From a virus, in IMG/VR virus record IMGVR_UViG_3300030339_000196, positions 1 through 27,932 of that record: a stretch of DNA of 27,932 nucleotides; one strand, given 5' to 3'. The notes beneath the pieces are model-generated. The model was not told where the DNA came from and did no database searches. It was given only the letters and a program-made list of their open reading frames with translations. This document shows positions 7,012 to 13,520 of the stretch, piece by piece. A program made the position numbers and the translations under genes. The stretch's first letter is position 1, and the number at the start of each line of letters is the position of its first letter.

Positions 7012-7027
7012 TTTTTTATTGTATATA
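7012..7027 (-). promoter_or_regulatory. TATATACAATAAAAAA element before the minus-strand RHH gene
   Basis: The reverse strand reads TATATACAATAAAAAA followed by GATTATG. The block before the homing endonuclease at 24590 is nearly the same, including GATT between element and ATG. Confidence 0.55.
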
Positions 7028-7116
7028 TAAATATTTTAAAGTCAAAAAACATTATTTAGGACATATTTTTATTATTTTTTGAAAATAATTAAAAAAACTT
7101 TTCAATTATTTATATT

Positions 7117-7133
7117 TATATAATAATAAAAAA
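7117..7133 (+). promoter_or_regulatory. TATATAATAATAAAAAA element before the plus-strand RHH gene
   Basis: A variant of the same element with a longer spacer, two bases before the ATG at 7136. Confidence 0.4.
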
Positions 7134-7135
7134 TT

Positions 7136-7321
7136 ATGGCAAGACGTAAAATGTCAGATAATGAGAAGAAATCTAATCTTACAATAAATATAAATGAAAA
7201 TTTATTAAAAAAGTTTGATAATCTAATTGAAAATGATGGGGATAAAAGATCCAGACTTATTGAAAGATTATTAAAAGAATATATTGAACAAAATAAAAAT
7301 AAATTGGATGAAGACCTATAA
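7136..7321 (+). CDS. Ribbon-helix-helix DNA-binding protein
   Basis: A 61-residue protein: basic N-terminus MARRKMSD, strand SNLTININ, helix ENLLKKFDNLIEN, turn GDKRSR, helix SRLIERLLKEYIEQNK. This is the RHH fold used by phage and plasmid regulators. It overlaps the next gene in another frame and is divergent from the RHH gene at 7007. It may regulate the downstream run (macro-domain protein, unknown, methylglyoxal synthase). Confidence 0.75.
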   Translation: MARRKMSDNEKKSNLTININENLLKKFDNLIENDGDKRSRLIERLLKEYIEQNKNKLDEDL

Positions 7322-7718
7322 AGGTGAAGCAACAAAGTTAAAACAGAATCAGATATTTGTTTTCGGTTCTAATACTCAAGGAAAACATGGTCGTGGGAGT
7401 GCCTTGGCCGCCAAATTGCATTTTGGTGCTAAATATGGTCAAGCGTATGGATTACAAGGTCAATCATATGCAATTGTTACTAAAGATTTAACAAAATATA
7501 GTCATCCATCAATTTCTTCAGAACATATTATTGAGCAAATTAAAAAATTATATTTATTTGCAGAAGAAAATACAAATTTATATTTTATAGTTGCATATTC
7601 AGGAACAAAAACAAATTTAAATGGGTATTCAAATCAAGAAATGGCTGATATGTTTTCTAACGTAGAAATACCAAAAAATATAATATTTGAATATGAATTT
7701 TCAAAATTACTAAAATGA
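7308..7718 (+). CDS. Macro-domain-like protein (FGSN...GRGSA family)
   Basis: 136 residues from ATG 7308; another ATG at 7284 would lengthen the overlap with the RHH gene. The N-terminal IFVFGSNTQGKHGRGSALAA, then GAKYGQAYGLQGQSYAIVTKD, is the hallmark of a widespread phage and bacterial family that is, as far as I know, related to macro domains, which bind ADP-ribose or its derivatives. Some macro proteins hydrolyse ADP-ribose 1''-phosphate, a product downstream of KptA-type 2'-phosphotransferases, and a KptA is encoded 4.5 kb away. A link is inference only. The stop overlaps the next start by 4 bases (ATGA). Confidence 0.7.
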   Translation: MKTYKGEATKLKQNQIFVFGSNTQGKHGRGSALAAKLHFGAKYGQAYGLQGQSYAIVTKDLTKYSHPSISSEHIIEQIKKLYLFAEENTNLYFIVAYSGTKTNLNGYSNQEMADMFSNVEIPKNIIFEYEFSKLLK

Positions 7719-8104
7719 AGAAATATAAAGTATTATATGGCGATTTTATGGCTGAAAGTGTTATGGGTAAAAATCTAACAAAAAAACAAGCAGATAAATT
7801 ATGTGACAGTCTTGATGGTGGTGATCCTTGGTCATTATCAAGAATTGTAGAATATGAAGAATTTGATATAAAGGAAGAAAGAAAGAAAAAATTAGAAAAA
7901 ATTAAAAAAATATCAGATGACAAAAAAAAAGAACCAACTGAGCGAGAAATTAAAAATTATTACGATAAACTATTAAATAAACTCAAGCAAGATCCATTAT
8001 TTGATTTAAGGCAAGAATTTGGTCAAATGCTAATGAGACATATTGATAGTTTTACAACTAAAGAAAAAATAAGATACGAAGAATTAAAAAAATTATTAAA
8101 ATAA
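7715..8104 (+). CDS. Hypothetical charged helical protein
   Basis: 129 residues, translationally coupled to the macro-domain gene through an ATGA overlap and followed after one base by methylglyoxal synthase. The N-terminal 50 residues (VLYGDFMAESVMGKNLTKKQ, GGDPWSLSRIVEY) look like a small alpha/beta domain. Residues 50-129 are Lys/Glu-rich and probably helical or coiled. Function unknown. Confidence 0.7.
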   Translation: MKKYKVLYGDFMAESVMGKNLTKKQADKLCDSLDGGDPWSLSRIVEYEEFDIKEERKKKLEKIKKISDDKKKEPTEREIKNYYDKLLNKLKQDPLFDLRQEFGQMLMRHIDSFTTKEKIRYEELKKLLK

Positions 8105-8105
8105 A

Positions 8106-8567
8106 ATGAGTATAAAAAACAAGAACATAGCTTTGATAGCACATGATGCAAGAAAAGCTGATATGATGGAATGGGTTAAATATAATGTTAAAACCCTACA
8201 AAAAAATAAATTGATTTGTACCGGAACAACAGGTACACTAGTTGAAAAAGTTATAAAAGAATATGTTGATGAGCATAATATTGATAATATAGAGATTATT
8301 AAAAAGAAATCTGGGCCAATGGGTGGTGATGCTCAAATTGCAGCTATGGTTGTTGAAGGCAAAATTGATTTATGTGTATTTTTAATTGATGACTTATCAG
8401 CCAATCCACATGAAGCGGACATTCAAATGCTTTTAAGGCAATGTAGATTGCATAATATACCAGTCGCTTGTAACAGATCCTCAGCAGATATGATGATAAC
8501 TTCTGGACTTTGGGGAACAAATTACGAAGCAACTGAGCCAACATATCAATTTTTTGATAGAAAATAA
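8106..8567 (+). CDS. mgsA: Methylglyoxal synthase
   Basis: A 153-residue full-length enzyme that converts dihydroxyacetone phosphate to methylglyoxal and phosphate, bypassing lower glycolysis. Conserved elements are IALIAHDARKADM (8-20), ATP-independent phosphate site CTGTTGTL (38-45), SGPMGGDAQIAA (69-80, catalytic D75), IDDLSANPHEADIQMLLR (94-111, with H102 and D105) and NIPVACNRSSAD (117-128). All catalytic residues seen in the E. coli enzyme are kept. It is the third gene of a tightly packed run. In a phage it counts as an auxiliary metabolic gene, perhaps freeing phosphate or altering carbon flow in the infected cell. Confidence 0.95.
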   Translation: MSIKNKNIALIAHDARKADMMEWVKYNVKTLQKNKLICTGTTGTLVEKVIKEYVDEHNIDNIEIIKKKSGPMGGDAQIAAMVVEGKIDLCVFLIDDLSANPHEADIQMLLRQCRLHNIPVACNRSSADMMITSGLWGTNYEATEPTYQFFDRK

Positions 8568-8598
8568 TTTGGTTATTAAAAATAAATGATTATATTTG
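8568..8598 (+). promoter_or_regulatory. Bacteroidota-type promoter (TTTG-N19-TATATTTG)
   Basis: TTTG at 8568-8571 and TATATTTG at 8591-8598 are 19 nt apart, the consensus spacing. The block AATTTGGTTATTA around the upstream box recurs at 16743 before another promoter. A six-codon ORF (ATG 8603) begins close to the expected transcription start; the exonuclease gene begins at 8657. Confidence 0.75.
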
Positions 8599-8656
8599 CA
8601 GTATGAAATTTATAAGAAATTAAACACTTCAAATTATTAAAAAAAAAAATTAAACG

Positions 8657-9175
8657 ATGTCTGTATATGTAGTTGATTGTGAGTCCGATGGACCTATACC
8701 TGGAGAATATTCTATGGTGTGTTTTGGTGTTGTTAAGGTTGATCCAACATTATCAAAAACCTTTTATGGTAAAACAAAACCAATTTCCGATCTTTGGCAA
8801 CCTGATGCATTAGCAATAAGTGGATTCTCAAGAGAAGATCACTTAACTTTTGATGATCCAGTTAAAGTGATGAAAGAATTTGCAGATTGGCTTAAAGAGA
8901 CCTCAATTGGTTCTCCTATATTTGTGTCTGATAATAATGGCTATGATTTTTCTTTTGCAAATTATTATTTTCACAAATTTTATGGTAGTAATCCTTTTGG
9001 GTGGTCAAGCCGTAGAATTGGCGATTTATATTGTGGTATGAAAATGGACTCTCAATCAAGTTGGAAGCATTTGAGAAAAACCAAGCATACCCACATGCCA
9101 ATTGACGATGCCATGGGGAATGCAGAGGCACTTTTAGAAATGCAAAAAATGGGTTTAAAAATTAAGTTAATTTAA
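8657..9175 (+). CDS. DnaQ-like DEDDh 3'-5' exonuclease
   Basis: A 172-residue single-domain nuclease. Motif Exo I is VVDCESDGP with D7 and E9, Exo II is NGYDFSF with D97, and Exo III is HMPIDDAMGNAEAL with H146 and D151, giving the DEDDh set. It would use two metal ions to remove nucleotides from 3' ends of DNA or RNA. It has no polymerase or other domain, so it is a stand-alone exonuclease. A proofreading, tRNA/RNA trimming or nucleotide-salvage role cannot be told apart from sequence. It has its own promoter upstream. Confidence 0.88.
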   Translation: MSVYVVDCESDGPIPGEYSMVCFGVVKVDPTLSKTFYGKTKPISDLWQPDALAISGFSREDHLTFDDPVKVMKEFADWLKETSIGSPIFVSDNNGYDFSFANYYFHKFYGSNPFGWSSRRIGDLYCGMKMDSQSSWKHLRKTKHTHMPIDDAMGNAEALLEMQKMGLKIKLI

Positions 9176-9189
9176 AAATAGAAAAATAT

Positions 9190-9230
9190 CATTAACTATT
9201 ATTTATATATATTGTAAATAATAGTTAATG
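9190..9230 (+). promoter_or_regulatory. Perfect 16-bp inverted repeat before the homing endonuclease
   Basis: CATTAACTATTATTTA and TAAATAATAGTTAATG form a 16-bp perfect stem with a 9-nt loop, ending 4 nt before the ATG at 9235. Free-standing homing endonucleases in T4 are known to have 5' hairpins that mask translation, so this may limit expression. It could also end exonuclease transcription, though it lacks a T-run. Confidence 0.65.
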
Positions 9231-9234
9231 AAAG

Positions 9235-10125
9235 ATGGAAAATAATTTTTATATTTATGCAATTTTAGATCCTAGAAAGAAAGAAAAATCAATATATTAT
9301 ATTGATAATTATGAAATAATATTTGAGTATAAACCATTTTATATAGGAAAGGGTAAGAAATGGAGATTAACTCAGCATTTTTATAATTGTAGTTTAAAAA
9401 AGAATACTTACAAAAATAATAAAATATTAAAAATAATTAGAGAAGGGTATAAACCTATTTCTATTAAAATAATTGAAAAATTAACTGAAATTGATGCTTA
9501 CAATCTTGAAATAAAAGTAATATCAAATATAGGCTTAGATAATTTAACGAATAAAACTATAGGTGGTATTGGACAATGTAGTATTTCAATAATAGGTGAT
9601 AAAAATCCAATGTTTGGTAAGCATCCGACAGCATGGAACAAAGGCACAAAAGGACTTTGTCCATCTAAATTTAAAGGTAAAAAAATAGAGGAAGTTTGTG
9701 GAGAAGAAAAAGCTAAAATAGCAAAGGAAAAACAAAGTAATAGTAGAAAAGGAAAAAGTTGGGAAGAATATTTTGGTGAAGAAACTGCTAAAAGAGTAAG
9801 AGAAGAAAGAAGTATTCAAAGAACAGGTTCAAAACATAGTGAAGAAACAAAGAGAAAAATGAGAGAAAAAATTACACCAGAAAGTATATTAAACTTAAAA
9901 ACTCTAACATTAGAAAAAAGAAAGAAAAAATTTGATACTGATTTTAACTCTGAAAAAGAAAATATAGTAAAAATGATAAACGACGGTTATGCGGATAATG
10001 AAATAATAAAAAGAATTATTAACATATCAAGGTTTAGACTGAAAAAAATGATTTTTTTAATAAAAAATAAACTTAATAGTGATTATTATTTTAAAATAGA
10101 AGAAAATGGAAAAGAAAACATTTGA
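9235..10125 (+). CDS. GIY-YIG homing endonuclease with NUMOD3-like repeats
   Basis: A 296-residue protein. The catalytic GIY-YIG domain is residues 1-100: FYIYAIL at 5-11 for GIY and PFYIGKGKKWRLTQH at about 35-49 for YIG, with the following conserved region. Residues 115-135 (GDKNPMFGKHPTAWNKG) and 190-205 (GSKHSEETKRKMRE) are NUMOD3-type DNA-binding motifs, and a helix-turn-helix-like tail follows. It cuts an intronless target and is copied by repair. The 3' end overlaps the next gene by 20 bases in another frame, which suggests insertion next to that gene. A strong hairpin precedes the start. Confidence 0.9.
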   Translation: MENNFYIYAILDPRKKEKSIYYIDNYEIIFEYKPFYIGKGKKWRLTQHFYNCSLKKNTYKNNKILKIIREGYKPISIKIIEKLTEIDAYNLEIKVISNIGLDNLTNKTIGGIGQCSISIIGDKNPMFGKHPTAWNKGTKGLCPSKFKGKKIEEVCGEEKAKIAKEKQSNSRKGKSWEEYFGEETAKRVREERSIQRTGSKHSEETKRKMREKITPESILNLKTLTLEKRKKKFDTDFNSEKENIVKMINDGYADNEIIKRIINISRFRLKKMIFLIKNKLNSDYYFKIEENGKENI

Positions 10126-10504
10126 AAACTTTATCAAATTATCTATTGATAAAGGTAAAAAAGAAAAGTCAATATATGACAATGGACTTGATCTAATTAA
10201 TTTTATGGACGATTATTCATCCATAAATAATATATTATTAAGATCAATTTATGGCGAAACTTCAGATATAATTTCTGATTTTATATTTGATAGTGTTTAT
10301 GATGAATTAGAAAACAATAAATCTAATTATGTTATATATGATGATAAAGATGAAATCATAGCAGATTGTTCAACATTGAATAATCTATACAATTATGTTG
10401 AAAGTGTAAGATTAGAATTAATTTCAGAAGGTTTCTCATATAAAATGAAAGAACCTATGAGTGAAGAAGAAAGAATGAATTTAATAAAAGGACTTTTCTC
10501 TTAA
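10106..10504 (+). CDS. Hypothetical protein
   Basis: 132 residues, mostly helical and acidic, with DNGLDLINFMDDYSSINNIL near 26-45 and a central strand region SNYVIYDDKDEIIADC near 73-88. The C-terminus ends EEERMNLIKGLFS. No membrane segment or signal peptide. The start lies inside the end of the homing endonuclease gene, so its original upstream region was probably displaced. Family not recognised. Confidence 0.65.
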   Translation: MEKKTFENFIKLSIDKGKKEKSIYDNGLDLINFMDDYSSINNILLRSIYGETSDIISDFIFDSVYDELENNKSNYVIYDDKDEIIADCSTLNNLYNYVESVRLELISEGFSYKMKEPMSEEERMNLIKGLFS

Positions 10505-10520
10505 AAAAAAATATAAAACT

Positions 10521-10805
10521 ATGAATATAACCACAGAACAAATTGAAAATGACTTACTAGATTTTTTTAATCCATTTGTTTATATTGCAGTACAAGAAGG
10601 TGAAACAGAAGGTGGATTTGATATTAAAGTTATAAACGAAACACAACTTCAGTTTATAATATTTGATAAAAATTGGGAAGATGATGATAAACAAAAAATA
10701 TGGGAAGAAACTTATGATGTGTCAGAATTATATAGTTTAGGTGCAATTAAATCAAAACTTGCACCAAAAATTGAAAAATCTATCCGTATATTCTGCGGGT
10801 TATAG
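10521..10805 (+). CDS. Hypothetical protein ending in TAG
   Basis: 94 residues with an acidic N-terminus, a beta-rich middle (GGFDIKVINETQLQFIIFD) and a helical tail. It resembles small phage proteins of unknown role. It is one of only two genes here that stop at TAG. The frame stays open after the TAG and leads into the ATG of the next gene at 10830, so suppression by the phage's own CTA tRNAs would fuse the two proteins. Confidence 0.65.
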   Translation: MNITTEQIENDLLDFFNPFVYIAVQEGETEGGFDIKVINETQLQFIIFDKNWEDDDKQKIWEETYDVSELYSLGAIKSKLAPKIEKSIRIFCGL

Positions 10806-10829
10806 AATAACTATGAAAAAAATAAAACT

Positions 10830-11042
10830 ATGAAAAAAGAACATATTATTTTTACAGAAATACTTCCATCTGAAGTAATAAAAGAAGATAATGGTCAAGC
10901 ATTAATTGTTGATGCTGCTCAAAATGACGAAGAAAACGGAATGTTTATTCGTATTCAATCTTGGGATGAAAATAAAGAGCATACTGAATTTAATTCTTTT
11001 GTCGGAAGAAAAGTAAAAATTACCATTGAAACAATTAATTAA
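10830..11042 (+). CDS. Hypothetical small protein
   Basis: 70 residues, alternating beta strands (FTEILPSEVI, QALIVDAAQ, MFIRIQSWDE, RKVKITIETI), so probably a small beta-barrel or sheet protein. The sequence ACTATGAAAAAA just before and at its start is a near repeat of ACTATGAAAAAA at 10811, possibly an ancestral slippage. The gene ends one base before the truncated KptA gene, so they are co-transcribed. Function unknown. Confidence 0.65.
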   Translation: MKKEHIIFTEILPSEVIKEDNGQALIVDAAQNDEENGMFIRIQSWDENKEHTEFNSFVGRKVKITIETIN

Positions 11043-11213
11043 ATGAAAAATTATATACAAATAGGAAAAACCATTACATATCTATTACGACACAATCCAG
11101 AGGATTTGGTGATGGATAAGAATGGTTATGTAAGTGTATCATCACTTTTAAATAAAATAGGTATAACTCAGTCGGAATTGGATCACATCGTTGATACCAA
11201 TCCGATTAAATGA
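11043..11213 (+). pseudogene. Truncated N-terminal part of a KptA-like 2'-phosphotransferase
   Basis: This 56-residue frame reads ITYLLRHNPEDLVMDKNGYV and SSLLNKIGITQSELDHIVDT before stopping at TGA. It aligns with residues 9-57 of the complete KptA at 12244 (SYLLRHEPEDLKIDKNGYVL) and corresponds to the winged-helix N-terminal lobe with the catalytic Arg-His pair. The NAD-binding lobe is missing. A GIY-YIG endonuclease begins (on the other strand) 10 bases later, right where the homologous sequence ends. The likely history is duplication or insertion next to kptA by the mobile endonuclease. It may still make a small protein but cannot be an active enzyme alone. Confidence 0.8.
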
Positions 11214-11223
11214 AAAATTACAT

Positions 11224-12186
11224 TTAAATAGGTAAAAATTCGTCAATCCAACCATATTTTAATCCTACTACATAGGCTCTTGAAAAATTATTTTTTAATT
11301 CTTTTCTTGTTTTACATTCTTTAACTGCAAAAATAAAATTATTTTTATTCAACCAATATCCTTTATTTTTTTGTTTTTTAATGTCAGGAAAAAATTCATC
11401 CAACCAATTATTTTCACGACTAATAGTATAAGGTAAGCCAAATTTGTTAGAAAATTCTATACGATTTTTACATTTTTTAGCAACTTCAAAGCAATTATCT
11501 TTATTCAACCAATGTCCTTTAGGCTTAATTTTTCTTTCAATATGTGAAGTTATTTCATATAACCATTTATTTTTTATACTTGTTTTATACGCAGTACGAT
11601 GATCATTTCTACATTCATAAATAGTTTTACAATTTTTTAATTCTTCTTCACATTTTTCTTTTGTCCATATCCTTTTAATATTACCTCCTTCTCCACCATC
11701 ACCTAAATTTAACAAAAAATATAAATTATCATCTTTATACAAATTTATATTTTCAATTTCTATATTTCTTGCAGTTTCAATTGGCAATAATTCGTGATAG
11801 ATCCAAGATTTTTCATATATTAATTTATATTTTTTAATAAGATTATATAAATTGCCTGTCTTACAATTTAAATGTTCAGATAATCTTCTTTCAAAATTAC
11901 AAGTTAAACCAATATAAATATATTTTTTATCATCTAATAAAGATTTAAATATAATTTTATATCCAAATTTTTTATACATATCTCCCTTTTCTAGTAAAAA
12001 TTCATATGCCACATTCAACTTATTTATACTTTTCAAGTAAGTCCAAGCAGAATGATAATTTCTATTAAACTCTTGTCTAGAATTACATTTTTTTATAGCA
12101 TCTAAACATCTTTCTTCATTTCTCCAATAATATTTTTCACATCTATTGCTCATATCTTTATATATAAAATAATGAAAGTTCATCAA
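11224..12186 (-). CDS. GIY-YIG homing endonuclease with Trp/Cys repeats
   Basis: A 320-residue protein. The GIY-YIG domain lies near residues 70-160, with KKYIYIGLTCNFERRLSEHL as its centre and LNLGDGGEGG at its end. It is flanked by four copies of a roughly 45-residue repeat (one before, three after) of the form W-x-K-E/D-x-C-x-E-A-x-K-x-C-K-x-R-x-E-F...W-L-D-E; for example WTKEKCEEELKNCKTIYECR and WLNKDNCFEVAKKCKNRIEF. These are probable DNA-recognition modules. The gene is inserted antisense between a truncated kptA and the complete kptA. The frameshifted piece at 6663 has the same repeat. Confidence 0.85.
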   Translation of the reverse strand: MMNFHYFIYKDMSNRCEKYYWRNEERCLDAIKKCNSRQEFNRNYHSAWTYLKSINKLNVAYEFLLEKGDMYKKFGYKIIFKSLLDDKKYIYIGLTCNFERRLSEHLNCKTGNLYNLIKKYKLIYEKSWIYHELLPIETARNIEIENINLYKDDNLYFLLNLGDGGEGGNIKRIWTKEKCEEELKNCKTIYECRNDHRTAYKTSIKNKWLYEITSHIERKIKPKGHWLNKDNCFEVAKKCKNRIEFSNKFGLPYTISRENNWLDEFFPDIKKQKNKGYWLNKNNFIFAVKECKTRKELKNNFSRAYVVGLKYGWIDEFLPI

Positions 12187-12223
12187 TATTACGATTTTAA
12201 TTTTTTATTAAAAATTAAATAAC

Positions 12224-12231
12224 TATATTTG
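12224..12231 (+). promoter_or_regulatory. TATATTTG promoter box before kptA
   Basis: TATATTTG 12 nt before the ATG at 12244 fits the Bacteroidota -7 box, giving a very short leader. It shows that the complete kptA has its own promoter after the antisense endonuclease. Confidence 0.6.
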
Positions 12232-12243
12232 CAAATAAATAAA

Positions 12244-12885
12244 ATGAATATGAACAATATATTACAGAAGAAAAGTAGAGAAATGAGTTACCTGTTAAGG
12301 CATGAGCCTGAAGACTTAAAAATAGACAAAAATGGCTATGTTTTAGTAACTGATCTATTAAAAAAATTAAACATATCATTACAAGATTTGGATGAAATTG
12401 TGTCGGATAATGATAAAAAAAGATTTGCTTTTAACACTTCAAAAGATATGATCAGGGCATCTCAAGGTCATTCCATTAAAGTTGATCTTCAGCTTAAAGC
12501 AACAAGACCACCAAGAGTTCTTTATCATGGAACAACTGATGAAAATTATCAAAAAATAAAGAAAACTGGTATAGATAAAGTTAAAAGACTTCAAGTTCAT
12601 TTATCAGATGATTATAAAACTGCATATTCTGTTGGTAAAAGGTATTCAAAGAATAAAGAACCACTCATTTTAGAAATTGATTCAGCAAAAATGAACACAG
12701 ATGGTTTCAAATTTTTAAAAAGTGCAAATGATGTTTGGATGACAGATAATGTGCCTGCAAAATATATAAGAGTACCTGAAATTTCTGATATTACTGGATA
12801 TCCTAAATGCAAAGATTGTGATAATGACAAATTAAACGGATGGAGTTCACATTGTAAAAGTTGTGGAATGCCTATTGTATATTAA
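12244..12885 (+). CDS. kptA: RNA 2'-phosphotransferase (KptA/Tpt1) with C-terminal zinc knuckle
   Basis: A 213-residue enzyme from ATG 12244; a TTG at 12229 lies within the promoter and is unlikely. Tpt1-family enzymes transfer an internal RNA 2'-phosphate to NAD+, yielding ADP-ribose 1'',2''-cyclic phosphate. The conserved Arg-His-Arg-Arg tetrad is visible: R19-H20 in SYLLRHEPED, R71 in IRASQGHS and R115 in KVKRLQVHLS, with the NAD-site VLYHGT at 92-97. After the usual end, residues 189-207 add two CxxC pairs (C189/C192 and C204/C207), a zinc-ribbon-like tail that most family members lack. Such enzymes repair RNA joined by 2'-phosphate-leaving ligases, fitting the RNA ligase and HAD genes in this window. 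Confidence 0.93.
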   Translation: MNMNNILQKKSREMSYLLRHEPEDLKIDKNGYVLVTDLLKKLNISLQDLDEIVSDNDKKRFAFNTSKDMIRASQGHSIKVDLQLKATRPPRVLYHGTTDENYQKIKKTGIDKVKRLQVHLSDDYKTAYSVGKRYSKNKEPLILEIDSAKMNTDGFKFLKSANDVWMTDNVPAKYIRVPEISDITGYPKCKDCDNDKLNGWSSHCKSCGMPIVY

Positions 12886-12896
12886 ATTAAATAATT

Positions 12897-13100
12897 ATGA
12901 AAAATATTAAAAATACATTCATTCAATCCATTATAAGATATAGTGGAATATTAATGATAATAATTATTTCTATAATAGCAACATTAATATTTGACTGTAA
13001 AAAATATGGTGAACATATTGCATTCTTTGATATATTATCAATATCTATGTGGATTTTAGTTAGTAATTTTATTGTAAAAAATTATTTAAATAAAAAATAG
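12897..13100 (+). CDS. Small two-helix membrane protein, copy 1 (stops at TAG)
   Basis: 67 residues with two predicted membrane helices (about 17-32 and 42-60) joined by the short polar loop DCKKYGEHIA. It is a paralogue of the next gene: the segment DC.KYG..IA.FDI.SI.MWILV.NFIV..YLNKK is shared. It ends at TAG 13098-13100. Beyond the TAG the frame continues for 21 codons (VDCDNDVSALIMKLSRLN...) to a TGA that overlaps the next ATG, so amber suppression would give a longer, coupled product. Function unknown; holin-like or immunity-type roles are only guesses. Confidence 0.7.
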   Translation: MKNIKNTFIQSIIRYSGILMIIIISIIATLIFDCKKYGEHIAFFDILSISMWILVSNFIVKNYLNKK

Positions 13101-13162
13101 GTAGATTGCGATAACGATGTATCTGCATTGATAATGAAGTTATCACGATTAAATTTAAAAAT

Positions 13163-13360
13163 ATGAAAAATTTAAAACTCAAAGTTATTATTGGTGGAAT
13201 ATTAGGTATAACTATTATTTCTATAATTGCAGCATTATTATTGGATTGTACAAAGTATGGCACATATATCGCAATCTTTGATATTGGTTCAATATTTATG
13301 TGGATTTTAGTTGGTAATTTTATTGTAAATGAATATTTAAATAAAAAAAATGAAAGATAA
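13163..13360 (+). CDS. Small two-helix membrane protein, copy 2
   Basis: 65 residues, two membrane helices (about 7-25 and 39-57) with loop DCTKYGTYIA, closely similar to the protein at 12897. The pair looks like a tandem duplication. The ATG overlaps the TGA reached by reading through the TAG of copy 1. The stop is TAA, and the same frame carries an open tail to 13483. Confidence 0.7.
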   Translation: MKNLKLKVIIGGILGITIISIIAALLLDCTKYGTYIAIFDIGSIFMWILVGNFIVNEYLNKKNER

Positions 13361-13483
13361 TTATTAAAAAATATACCAGATTCTGAATGGAAACAGGGTC
13401 ATATATTTAGTTCATTTGGTGGATTAGTAAGTGGAGTTTGTGGAATTTCATTTACTAATAAAGAATATTTTAAACTTATTTAA
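13361..13483 (+). pseudogene. Orphan 3' gene fragment
   Basis: After the TAA of copy 2 the same frame remains open for 40 codons (NIPDSEWKQGHIFSSFGGLV, then SGVCGISFTNKEYFKLI) and has protein-like composition but no start codon. It may be the remains of a third gene whose 5' part was replaced by the membrane-protein duplication. I do not recognise it. Confidence 0.35.
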
Positions 13484-13486
13484 GAA

Positions 13487-13516
13487 TTGTTTATTCAAAA
13501 TATTTCCTTATCTTTG
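13487..13516 (+). promoter_or_regulatory. Promoter of the RNase P RNA (TTG-N19-TATCTTTG)
   Basis: TTG at 13487-13489 and TATCTTTG at 13509-13516 are correctly spaced for the Bacteroidota housekeeping sigma factor. The expected transcription start (about 13520) coincides with the first base of helix P1 of the RNA. Confidence 0.75.
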
Positions 13517-13520
13517 TGAA

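Noticed and set aside
9586-9819. Minus-strand Phe-rich frame inside the GIY-YIG gene
   Set aside because: Reverse reading of Lys/Glu codons; typical shadow of an A-rich gene.
10521-11042. Genes at 10521 and 10830 as one gene with an in-frame TAG
   Set aside because: The frame is open, but the sequence between looks like a leader (repeat of ACTATGAAAAAA) and the downstream protein looks complete from its own ATG. One open frame in three is expected by chance.
11043-12885. Intron with endonuclease interrupting kptA
   Set aside because: The downstream kptA is complete from its own N-terminus and has its own promoter, so there are two copies rather than one gene split by an intron.
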